Below are positions 9,259 through 16,776 of a DNA stretch of 64,000 nt, piece after piece (the stretch's first letter is position 1; each line of letters starts with the position of its first letter). The notes under the pieces were generated by a model that was not told the DNA's origin, did no database searches, and was given only the letters and a program-made list of their open reading frames with translations. The stretch comes from Carboxylicivirga mesophila (GTDB lineage: Bacteria > Bacteroidota > Bacteroidia > Bacteroidales > Marinilabiliaceae): positions 62,001 to 126,000 of the forward strand of contig NZ_JAGUCN010000012.1 of NCBI RefSeq assembly GCF_018271975.1. The letters run 5' to 3'. Position numbers and translations under genes: made by a program.

Positions 9259-10182
9259 ATGTGGCGCGATTTACTAACACTATCCAAAAGAGAACAGCTT
9301 GCTTTATTGACGCTGGTTGTTTTGCTTATATTAGTTGCCAGTGTTTTTCTTATTGCGCCAAGCGAGCATGACGTTTTTGTAGACCAAGAATTAATTGCCT
9401 GGGCTGAAGGTGTTAGTGTTTCAAAAGACATTCCCAAGGGAGCAAAACTGGATACTGTTTTCTTTTTTAATCCCAATCATGAGAGCGTAAGTAGGTTGCA
9501 AATGTTGGGTTTTACCAATCATGCTATTATAAATCTATTAAAATACAGAGAAGCGGGGGGGAGAATTAAAACGCCCGAGAAGCTCAGAAGTATTTATGGG
9601 GTGGATTCGGTGTTGTATGTTAAGCTGGAAAACTATATCCTTTGTGATGATGTTCGACAGGAGGTAAGCTATCAACCTGAGAAAAGGGTGAGTTATGATG
9701 CGTATAATATCATGCATCATGAAAACGAGGGTGTAAAAGCATACCAGACAACTCAAGTGCTTGTTGATGACAGGCCAAAATTGTCAATAGAAATTAATAG
9801 TGCTGACACGGCAATGTTTGCCTTGTTACGAGGGATTGGCCCGGTGCTGTCAAAGCGTATTGTGGCTTATCGAAATAGGATAGGTGGTTATTGTTCTGTT
9901 GATCAGTTGAAAGAGGTGTATGGACTTTCGATGCAAGTGATTGAGCAAAACAGAGAGTATCTTAAAGTGGATGAAAAACGGGTGATGCCAATGGATATTG
10001 CCAAAGCCAGCCTGAAACAGATGAAGAATCATCCGTACCTTGATTTTTATATGGCCAAGGATATTTATGAGATTCGAAAGGCCGGTCAGCTCAATTCTAT
10101 AATGCAGTTTCGTGATTCACTCTCTTTCGCTAAGGCTGACATGCAGCTGTTGGCCAGGTATTTTGTTGTTGATGTCAGGTAA
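9259..10182 (+). CDS. Membrane-anchored helix-hairpin-helix protein (ComEA-like)
   Basis: A 307-residue protein with an N-terminal cytoplasmic stub, one transmembrane helix (about 16-35, rich in L, V and I) and a large exported part holding repeated helix-hairpin-helix motifs. The clearest is INSADTAMFALLRGIGPVLSKRIVAYRNRIGGY near residues 178-210. Others lie near residues 68-110 (LQMLGFTNHAIINLLKYREAGG) and at the C-terminus (FYMAKDIYEIRKAGQ). Such motifs bind DNA backbone nonspecifically. The similarity to ComEA suggests DNA uptake, but the family is widespread in Bacteroidota without known function. It follows the transporter gene by 9 bases. Confidence 0.75.
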   Translation: MWRDLLTLSKREQLALLTLVVLLILVASVFLIAPSEHDVFVDQELIAWAEGVSVSKDIPKGAKLDTVFFFNPNHESVSRLQMLGFTNHAIINLLKYREAGGRIKTPEKLRSIYGVDSVLYVKLENYILCDDVRQEVSYQPEKRVSYDAYNIMHHENEGVKAYQTTQVLVDDRPKLSIEINSADTAMFALLRGIGPVLSKRIVAYRNRIGGYCSVDQLKEVYGLSMQVIEQNREYLKVDEKRVMPMDIAKASLKQMKNHPYLDFYMAKDIYEIRKAGQLNSIMQFRDSLSFAKADMQLLARYFVVDVR

Positions 10183-10245
10183 ATAGCAATAATTCATTGA
10201 AAAAATAAGGACGAAAATTTGTTGTAATCGCTAAACTTCATTTTC

Positions 10246-10259
10246 TTTGCAGCTGCAAA
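10246..10259. repeat. 14-base perfect palindrome upstream of rpsU
   Basis: TTTGCAGCTGCAAA is its own reverse complement and lies about 35 bases upstream of the -33 region of the rpsU promoter. It could be an operator; no regulator is implied by the sequence. Confidence 0.4.
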
Positions 10260-10293
10260 AAATTAAGGTTGGGGAGTGAAAATGCTTCAAACA

Positions 10294-10325
10294 GTTGAGA
10301 TTTTGCGGTTTAATGACTAATTTTG
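10294..10325 (+). promoter_or_regulatory. Promoter of rpsU
   Basis: GTTG (10294-10297), 20 bases, TAATTTTG (10318-10325), followed by C. This fits the Bacteroidota sigma factor consensus, and the predicted transcript would start about 18 bases before the ATG. The -7 element lies inside the second copy of a repeated ATTTTGCGGT (10300-10309 and 10320-10329). Confidence 0.5.
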
Positions 10326-10349
10326 CGGTCCAAATAAAAAGTAAGCGTT

Positions 10350-10541
10350 ATGATAGTAATTCCTATTAAAGAGGGCGAAAACATTGAAAGAGCTCTTAAA
10401 AAATTCAAAAGAAAATTCGAAAAGACTGGTGCTATGCGTGAGTTGAGATCGCGTCAGGCATTTACTAAGCCATCTGTAGTCAGAAGAGAGCAAGTAAAAA
10501 AAGCTATATACATCGAGCAATTGCAGCGCGAGTCTGAATAA
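10350..10541 (+). CDS. rpsU: 30S ribosomal protein S21
   Basis: A 63-residue basic protein of the small ribosomal subunit. The start MIVIPIKEGENIERALKKFKRKFEKTG is the S21 signature: two helices with alternating acidic and basic stretches. Length is standard. In Bacteroidota, S21 together with S18 and S6 has been linked to hiding the anti-Shine-Dalgarno end of 16S rRNA, which agrees with the lack of clear ribosome binding sites in this window. It heads the rpsU-xerC-hpf cluster. Confidence 0.95.
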   Translation: MIVIPIKEGENIERALKKFKRKFEKTGAMRELRSRQAFTKPSVVRREQVKKAIYIEQLQRESE

Positions 10542-10615
10542 ATTGCTTGCGGAGGGCGTCTGTTTACTGCTTTTTTCGTATATTCGTTTAAAGCATAAAA
10601 GGACACCCTCTGTTG

Positions 10616-11521
10616 ATGCAATACTTAGATTCTTTCTTTAAATATCTGGAATTTGAGCGGAGAAATTCTCCGCATACGATCACTGCCTACAAGACAGATG
10701 TTAATCAGTTTTGTGAGTATTTGAATGATTGTGAAATAGGGTTCTGGAATGAAGTTACTTCGAAAACAATCCGAGCCTGGGTTGTTAAGCTGGTTAATGA
10801 TGGTGTCACAGCACGATCAGTAACTCGCAAAATTTCTACACTTAAAGTTTTATTTCGGTATTTGATGCAACAGGGGGGTGTAGAGACCAATGTGGCGGAA
10901 TATGTTTCTGTTCCAAAGCTTCCTAAGCGTTTGCCTGTGTTTGTCAAGGAGCAGGAAATGGATTTGTTGCTTGATAAAGTGGATTTCGGGAAGGGATTTA
11001 AAGGGCAGCGTGATCGTTTGATTATCGAGATGTTTTATAATACCGGGATGCGCCTTTCTGAGTTGGCCGGGTTAACAAATGAGCAGATTGATTTAGCTAA
11101 CGGATTATTGAAAGTTAAGGGGAAGCGAAATAAAGAGCGGATTATTCCTATTATTCCGGAACTAAAGGTTTCACTTGTTGGTTATCTAAAGAGTAGGGAT
11201 GGTGAGTTTCCGGAGCGCTCGGCTAAGCATATTTTTTTAACGGAAAAGGGAATGCCTGTCTACCATAAATTGGTGTATCGAGTGGTGAACCGGTATTTGG
11301 GGCAGGTTTCAACAGTAGCTAAGAAGAGTCCTCATGTAATTCGGCATTCATTTGCGACAGCTTTATTAAATAGGGGAGCTGATTTGAATGCCATCAAGGA
11401 ATTGCTGGGGCATGCTAATCTGGCGGCGACAGAGGTTTATACACACAATACTTATGCGCAATTAAATTCTATTTATAAACAGGCTCATCCAAGAGCCGAA
11501 AAGATGGAGGATTATTTATGA
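10616..11521 (+). CDS. xerC: Tyrosine recombinase XerC/XerD-like
   Basis: A 301-residue site-specific recombinase of the type that resolves chromosome dimers at dif. It has an N-terminal SAM-like core-binding domain (1 to about 85) and a catalytic domain with the expected residues: Arg in TGMRLSEL, Lys in VKGKRNKERIIP, HVIRHSFAT (HxxR), the His of ELLGHANLAATEVYTH, and the nucleophilic Tyr in that same block. Length and position between rpsU and hpf are those of the chromosomal housekeeping recombinase, not a phage integrase. The frame opens with TTG at 10613 directly before the ATG at 10616. It overlaps hpf by 4 bases (ATGA). Whether it is XerC or XerD cannot be settled here. Confidence 0.88.
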   Translation: MQYLDSFFKYLEFERRNSPHTITAYKTDVNQFCEYLNDCEIGFWNEVTSKTIRAWVVKLVNDGVTARSVTRKISTLKVLFRYLMQQGGVETNVAEYVSVPKLPKRLPVFVKEQEMDLLLDKVDFGKGFKGQRDRLIIEMFYNTGMRLSELAGLTNEQIDLANGLLKVKGKRNKERIIPIIPELKVSLVGYLKSRDGEFPERSAKHIFLTEKGMPVYHKLVYRVVNRYLGQVSTVAKKSPHVIRHSFATALLNRGADLNAIKELLGHANLAATEVYTHNTYAQLNSIYKQAHPRAEKMEDYL

Positions 11522-11817
11522 ATATTACAATTCAATCCGTACGCTTTACTGCGTCTGCACAGTTAGAGGAGTTTATTCAGCAAAAAGTAGCGAAAATGGG
11601 GCAGTTCTTTGATGGGATTGTTTCGGCCGAGGTGATTCTGAAGTTGGATAAGTCTGACTCAACGGAGAATAAAGTGACAGAGATAAGTCTGAATATTCCG
11701 GGGGGAGAGCTGTTTGCGAAAAAGCAATGTAAGACATTTGAAGAGGGGGTGGATTTGTCAGTTGATGCCCTGCGTAAGCAGCTGATTAAATGGAAGGAAA
11801 AGGTGAGAGCTAAATAG
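11518..11817 (+). CDS. hpf: Ribosome hibernation-promoting factor (HPF/YfiA family)
   Basis: A 99-residue short HPF/RaiA protein that binds the 30S decoding centre in stationary phase and blocks translation. The ITIQSVRFTASAQLEEFIQQKVAKM start and the LKLDKSDSTENKVTEISLNIPGGELFAKKQ strands match the beta-alpha-beta-beta-beta-alpha fold of the family. It lacks the C-terminal dimerisation domain of long HPF. The start codon overlaps the stop of the recombinase gene, so translation is probably coupled. Transcription of the next unit starts from a separate promoter about 45 bases after its stop codon. Confidence 0.9.
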   Translation: MNITIQSVRFTASAQLEEFIQQKVAKMGQFFDGIVSAEVILKLDKSDSTENKVTEISLNIPGGELFAKKQCKTFEEGVDLSVDALRKQLIKWKEKVRAK

Positions 11818-11837
11818 GCAAAAAAAAGATTTATTTT

Positions 11838-11868
11838 TTTGTGTTCTTGAAAAATAATTATACATTTG
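11838..11868 (+). promoter_or_regulatory. Promoter of the tRNA-tuf-secE-nusG unit
   Basis: TTTG (11838-11841), exactly 19 bases, TACATTTG (11861-11868) followed by C. This is a full match to the Bacteroidota vegetative promoter and the best in the window together with the one at 59305. Transcription should begin near 11874-11876. Confidence 0.7.
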
Positions 11869-11877
11869 CACACCGAT

Positions 11878-11943
11878 TTTAGGGTAGTAGAAGTGCCCTA
11901 AAGCGCTATAAATAGGCTGATTGACCAAGGTTATCGGCCTATT
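11878..11943 (+). promoter_or_regulatory. Two tandem hairpins in the leader before tRNA-Tyr
   Basis: Just after the predicted start site, TTTAGGG/CCCTAAA (11878-11884 with 11896-11902) forms a 7-base stem. It is followed by an 11-base stem AATAGGCTGAT/ATCGGCCTATT (11911-11921 with 11933-11943, one G-T pair). No T run follows, so these are not standard terminators. They could be processing signals for the tRNA precursor or a regulatory leader. Confidence 0.5.
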
Positions 11944-12008
11944 AAAATGAAATAAAGTTAGTGTTTTGAAACTAACAACGGTCTTTAAATATTATTGAAA
12001 AACCAAAT

Positions 12009-12091
12009 GGGGAGATACCAAAGTGGCCAACTGGGGCGGACTGTAACTCCGCTGACTTATGTCTTCGTAGGTTCGAATCCTGCTCTCCCCA
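12009..12091 (+). tRNA. tRNA-Tyr (GTA)
   Basis: Class II tRNA of 83 bases without encoded CCA. The acceptor stem GGGGAGA/TCTCCCC is perfect, the anticodon GTA is at 12043-12045, there is a long variable arm, and the T arm is GTAGG-TTCGAAT-CCTGC. The discriminator is A. Confidence 0.95.
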
Positions 12092-12166
12092 CTTTTTTAG
12101 GAACAAAATCTGTTTTTTGCTGACATTGAAGTTTAATTTACTTATCTTTAACGTCCTGCGAAAAAT

Positions 12167-12239
12167 GCGGGAGTAGCTCAGTAGATAGAGCATCAGCCTT
12201 CCAAGCTGAGGGTCGCGGGTTTGAGCCCCGTCTCCCGCT
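12167..12239 (+). tRNA. tRNA-Gly (TCC)
   Basis: A 73-base tRNA with acceptor stem GCGGGAG/CTCCCGC, anticodon stem TCAGC/GCTGA, anticodon TCC at 12200-12202 and discriminator T. The D loop reads A-GTAGATA and the T loop TTTGAGC, so the usual G19-C56 tertiary pair is replaced by A19-U56 (see findings). Confidence 0.93.
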
Positions 12240-12322
12240 CTCTCTTGGAGCTGTGATAGTGATTCCTTAAAATGCTTTAAATTAAGATTTAATTTATATC
12301 TAATTGTCTAATATTTCGAGTT

Positions 12323-13510
<1,188 letters not shown>

Positions 13511-13530
13511 TCACTGATTAGAATATACCA

Positions 13531-13559
13531 TAACCGGAAGTGCTGCTTCCGGTTATTTT
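13531..13559 (+). terminator. Hairpin after tuf
   Basis: Perfect 10-base stem TAACCGGAAG/CTTCCGGTTA with a 5-base loop and only four T. It abuts the first base of tRNA-Trp, so it may act as a partial terminator or as an RNA processing site between tuf and the tRNA. Confidence 0.55.
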
Positions 13560-13632
13560 ACGGGTGTAGCTCAGTTGGTAGAGCACTGGTCTCCAAAACC
13601 AGGTGTCGGGCGTTCGAGTCGCTCCTCCCGTG
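13560..13632 (+). tRNA. tRNA-Trp (CCA)
   Basis: A 73-base tRNA. D arm GCTC/GAGC, anticodon stem CTGGT/ACCAG, anticodon CCA at 13593-13595, T arm GGGCG-TTCGAGT-CGCTC, discriminator G. The acceptor stem ACGGGTG/CTCCCGT has one T-T mismatch at position 6-67. It is placed between tuf and secE, as in many Bacteroidota. Confidence 0.93.
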
Positions 13633-13691
13633 CACAAAAGAGCCGGTTTTAGATTCTTAAATTTAGGACCGGCAAACTAATGAAAAGTACT

Positions 13692-13886
13692 ATGAGTAAG
13701 ATAACAGCATATTTCAAGGATGTTCAGAATGAACTAATTCATAAGACATCATGGCCAAGTTGGTCAGAACTGACTAACAGTGCTATCGTGGTAATGGTAG
13801 CCTCAGTGATTATTGCAGGCGTTGTCTTTGCAATGGATTATTCGTTTGATACAATTCTTGACTGGGTATATAAACGCCTTTACTAA
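13692..13886 (+). CDS. secE: Preprotein translocase subunit SecE
   Basis: Short SecE of 64 residues: an amphipathic N-terminal helix with the conserved ELIHKTSWPSWSEL block (residues 12-25) and one transmembrane helix (about 27-48). It clamps the two halves of SecY in the inner membrane. The frame also has an ATG at 13680 (MKST), but MSKITAYFKD at 13692 matches where the family usually starts; either is possible. nusG follows 20 bases later, the standard secE-nusG pair. Confidence 0.93.
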   Translation: MSKITAYFKDVQNELIHKTSWPSWSELTNSAIVVMVASVIIAGVVFAMDYSFDTILDWVYKRLY

Positions 13887-13906
13887 TTTATAAGGACTCT
13901 CAAATA

Positions 13907-14452
13907 ATGGCAGAAGTCAGTAAGAAATGGTATGTCCTTCGTGCAATCGGAGGAAAAGAGAAGAAGGTTAAAGAATATGTGGAGAGCGAAATCGCCGGCC
14001 TTAAGCTGACTGATTACGTTAGCCAGGTATTAATTCCCACCGAAAAAGTTTACCAGATTCGTAACGGTAAAAAAGTAAGTAAGGAGCGTCCTTATTTGCC
14101 AGGTTACGTTTTGGTTGAAGCGGCTATGGTTGGTGAGATACCACATATCCTTAGAAATATACCTAATGTTATCGGATTTCTCAATGATAATGATGATATG
14201 CCGGTACCATTGCGTCAATCTGAGGTTAACCGTATACTAGGTAAGGTTGACGAATTGAATGAGACCGATGAGGAAATCAATGTACCTTACTTTGTTGGCG
14301 AAACAATTAAAGTAATTGATGGACCATTTAATGGATTCAATGGCTTAATTGAGGAAGTTAACGAAGAGAAGAAGAAATTAAAAGTAATGGTGAAGATTTT
14401 CGGAAGAAAGACACCATTAGAGTTGAGTTTTATGCAGGTTGAAAAGGAATAG
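13907..14452 (+). CDS. nusG: Transcription antitermination factor NusG
   Basis: A 181-residue NusG with an N-terminal NGN domain (KWYVLRAIGGKEKKVKEYV, residues 6-24; RPYLPGYVLVEA near 61) that binds RNA polymerase, and a C-terminal KOW domain (about 125-181, GETIKVIDGPFNGFNGLIEEV). It controls pausing and links transcription with translation or Rho. It lacks the large inserted domain seen in some Bacteroidota NusG paralogues (UpxY/LoaP type), so this is the housekeeping copy. It follows secE and precedes rplK. Confidence 0.96.
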   Translation: MAEVSKKWYVLRAIGGKEKKVKEYVESEIAGLKLTDYVSQVLIPTEKVYQIRNGKKVSKERPYLPGYVLVEAAMVGEIPHILRNIPNVIGFLNDNDDMPVPLRQSEVNRILGKVDELNETDEEINVPYFVGETIKVIDGPFNGFNGLIEEVNEEKKKLKVMVKIFGRKTPLELSFMQVEKE

Positions 14453-14484
14453 TGACTTAGTAGTAATGGCTTCCATGTAAACGT

Positions 14485-14492
14485 TAAGTTTG
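14485..14492 (+). promoter_or_regulatory. Candidate -7 element upstream of rplK
   Basis: TAAGTTTG followed by C matches TAnnTTTG and lies 68 bases before the rplK ATG. A matching -33 box is not evident, so a separate ribosomal protein promoter is possible but unproven. Confidence 0.3.
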
Positions 14493-14559
14493 CATCTACA
14501 AGTTAAACACTTTTTAAACCTCTAAACTATATATTTATTAATAAATACGAATTGCTACA

Positions 14560-15003
14560 ATGGCTAAAGAAGTAGAAACCTTTATCAAACTTCAGATCAA
14601 AGGTGGTGCAGCAAATCCTTCACCTCCAGTAGGACCTGCGTTAGGTGCTAAAGGAGTGAACATCATGGAATTCTGTAAGCAATTCAATGCCAGAACACAG
14701 GAAAAAGCTGGTAAAGTTTTACCTGTGGTCATTTCGGTGTATAAAGATAAGTCTTTTGACTTTGTCATTAAAACACCTCCGGCAGCCGTTCAAATTATGG
14801 AAGCAGCTAAGCTTAAAGGTGGTTCACCCGAACCTAACCGTAAGAAAGTTGGTTCTATTACCTGGGAACAGGCAAGAACAATTGCTGAAGATAAAATGGC
14901 TGACTTGAATTGTTTTACTGTAGAATCTGCAATGAGGATGATCGCCGGTACCGCCCGAAGTATGGGAGTAACCGTAACTGGAGAATTCCCTGGTAGTAAC
15001 TAA
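14560..15003 (+). CDS. rplK: 50S ribosomal protein L11
   Basis: A 147-residue L11, part of the GTPase-associated centre, binding 23S rRNA helices 43/44. It has the proline-rich N-terminal domain ([27 protein letters not shown], residues 18-44) and a C-terminal RNA-binding domain (SMGVTVTG). L11 start and length are standard. First gene of rplK-rplA-rplJ-rplL, with 20- to 33-base gaps that suggest one transcript. Confidence 0.97.
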   Translation: MAKEVETFIKLQIKGGAANPSPPVGPALGAKGVNIMEFCKQFNARTQEKAGKVLPVVISVYKDKSFDFVIKTPPAAVQIMEAAKLKGGSPEPNRKKVGSITWEQARTIAEDKMADLNCFTVESAMRMIAGTARSMGVTVTGEFPGSN

Positions 15004-15022
15004 TTAAGACCTTTTTGCGAAA

Positions 15023-15718
15023 ATGACAAAACTAACAAAAAATAAAAAGTTAGCGTTAGAAAAATTCGACACCTCAAAGCAATATTCTCTTGAGGATGCA
15101 GCAAAATTGGTAAAGGAAATCACCACTACCAAATTTGATGCCTCTGTGGATGTTGATGTGCGTTTAGGAGTTGACCCTCGTAAAGCAAATCAAATGGTTA
15201 GAGGGGTTGTAACTTTACCTCACGGAACTGGTAAGGAGACTCGCGTTCTTGTAATGTGTACTCCTGACAAGGAAGAAGAGGCTAAAGCTGCAGGTGCGGA
15301 TCATGTTGGATTGGACGAATACATTGAGAAAATCAAAGGCGGTTGGACTGATGTAGACGTGATCATAACAATGCCTAGCGTGATGGCTAAAGTAGGTGCT
15401 CTTGGACGTATATTAGGTCCACGTGGTTTGATGCCAAACCCAAAGAGTGGTACTGTAACTATGGACATCGCTAAAGCTGTTAACGAAGTTAAGGCTGGTA
15501 AGATTGACTTTAAAGTGGATCGCTACGGTATTGTTCATACCTCAATCGGTAAAGTATCATTTACTGAAGATAAGATTGTTGACAACGTAAAGGAATTTAT
15601 GAGCACTATTATGAAGCTTAAGCCTTCAGCTGCTAAAGGAACTTACGTAAAAAGTATTAGTCTTTCTAGTACCATGAGTCCTGGTATTCGCATCGAACCT
15701 AAATCGGTTGATGCTTAA
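15023..15718 (+). CDS. rplA: 50S ribosomal protein L1
   Basis: A 231-residue L1, the stalk protein near the E site. It carries the L1 signature [15 protein letters not shown] (about residues 133-147) and the usual two-domain pattern. In other bacteria L1 represses the L11-L1 mRNA by binding a leader that mimics its rRNA site; I could not identify such a leader here by eye. Confidence 0.97.
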   Translation: MTKLTKNKKLALEKFDTSKQYSLEDAAKLVKEITTTKFDASVDVDVRLGVDPRKANQMVRGVVTLPHGTGKETRVLVMCTPDKEEEAKAAGADHVGLDEYIEKIKGGWTDVDVIITMPSVMAKVGALGRILGPRGLMPNPKSGTVTMDIAKAVNEVKAGKIDFKVDRYGIVHTSIGKVSFTEDKIVDNVKEFMSTIMKLKPSAAKGTYVKSISLSSTMSPGIRIEPKSVDA

Positions 15719-15746
15719 TGTTTAACTTTTAAAGAACAAAGGAATC

Positions 15747-16265
15747 ATGAGAAAAGAAGATAAAAGTACATTAGTCAACGAACTGCTTTCAAACTTAAAC
15801 GAGTACAGCCACTTCTATGTGACTGAAGCAGGTGGTTTGAATGCTGAAAATAGTAGTAAGTTACGTCGCGAGTGCTTCAGCAAAGAAGTGAAGATGATCA
15901 TGGTAAAAAATACCATTTTCAAGAAAGCTTTGGAGCAACACGAGGGCGAGTACGAAGAGCTTTATGATACATTAAAAGGAACAACAGCCATCATGTTTTC
16001 GAACACTGGTAACGTTCCTGCCAAGTTGATTAAGGAATTCTCAAAAGGAAAAGAGAAACCAACTTTAAAAGGTGCGTATGTAGAGGAATCACTTTACGTA
16101 GGTGCTGACCAACTTGAGGCACTATGTAACATTAAGTCTAAGGACGAGTTACTCGGCGATGTAATCGGATTACTACAGTCTCCAATGAAGAATGTTGTTT
16201 CTGCGCTTCAATCAGGAGGTTCAACAATACATGGTTTATTACAAACCTTAGCAGAAAAAGAATAA
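15747..16265 (+). CDS. rplJ: 50S ribosomal protein L10
   Basis: A 172-residue L10, the base of the L7/L12 stalk. An N-terminal rRNA-binding domain (MRKEDKSTLVNELLSNL; RRECFSKEVKMIMVKNTIFKKAL) is followed by a long C-terminal helix that binds L12 dimers. rplL follows after 33 bases, the normal pairing. Confidence 0.96.
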   Translation: MRKEDKSTLVNELLSNLNEYSHFYVTEAGGLNAENSSKLRRECFSKEVKMIMVKNTIFKKALEQHEGEYEELYDTLKGTTAIMFSNTGNVPAKLIKEFSKGKEKPTLKGAYVEESLYVGADQLEALCNIKSKDELLGDVIGLLQSPMKNVVSALQSGGSTIHGLLQTLAEKE

Positions 16266-16298
16266 AAAAAGTACAAACAATATTTAATAAATAGAAAA

Positions 16299-16676
16299 AT
16301 GGCTGATATCAAGAAGCTTGCTGAAGAGTTAGTAAATTTAACTGTTAAAGAAGTTAACGAACTTGCTGAAGTATTAAAAGAAGAGTATGGTATCGAACCT
16401 GCTGCTGCAGCTGTAGCTGTTGCAGGTCCTGCTGCTGGTGGCGAAGCTGGTGGTGCTGCTGAGCAAACAGAATTCGACGTAATTTTGAAAGCTGCTGGTG
16501 GTTCTAAATTAGCTATCGTTAAGTTAGTAAAAGAAATGACTGGCGTTGGTCTTAAAGAAGCTAAAGAATTAGTTGACAAAGCTCCAGCTCCATTGAAGGA
16601 GAAAGTTACTAAAGAAGAAGCTGAAGCATTAAAATCTCAGTTAGAAGAAGCGGGAGCAGAAGTTGAACTTAAGTAA
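16299..16676 (+). CDS. rplL: 50S ribosomal protein L7/L12
   Basis: A 125-residue stalk protein with an N-terminal dimerisation domain (1-30), an alanine/glycine-rich hinge (about 37-55, [20 protein letters not shown]) and a C-terminal factor-binding domain ([20 protein letters not shown] and [16 protein letters not shown]). It recruits translation GTPases. A strong hairpin lies between it and rpoB. Confidence 0.97.
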   Translation: MADIKKLAEELVNLTVKEVNELAEVLKEEYGIEPAAAAVAVAGPAAGGEAGGAAEQTEFDVILKAAGGSKLAIVKLVKEMTGVGLKEAKELVDKAPAPLKEKVTKEEAEALKSQLEEAGAEVELK

Positions 16677-16699
16677 TTTTGGTCCTATATAGGATATCC

Positions 16700-16738
16700 G
16701 GTTTAGGAATCAGCGCAAGCTGACTCCTAAACCTTTTT
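16700..16738 (+). terminator. Attenuator/terminator between rplL and rpoB
   Basis: Stem GGTTTAGGA/TCCTAAACC (16700-16708 with 16725-16733), an A-C mismatch, then inner stem TCAGC/GCTGA with a GCAA tetraloop, followed by five T. rpoB starts only 39 bases later without a visible promoter, so this probably lets part of the transcription through, as at the same place in E. coli. Confidence 0.8.
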
Positions 16739-16776
16739 GTGCTTTTATATTTTAGGTTCAATAAATTAGTTGATAG

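Noticed and set aside
10552-10610. Long-range hairpin GAGGGCGTC/GACACCCTC around the xer start
   Set aside because: One mismatch and a 41-base loop make a stable structure doubtful.
10616-11521. Phage or conjugative element integrase
   Set aside because: Length, neighbours (rpsU, hpf) and lack of any mobile genes or attachment repeats indicate the chromosomal Xer recombinase.
11911-11943. Hidden tRNA (for example tRNA-Thr) before tRNA-Tyr
   Set aside because: Only a simple hairpin is present; no acceptor, anticodon or T arm can be drawn.
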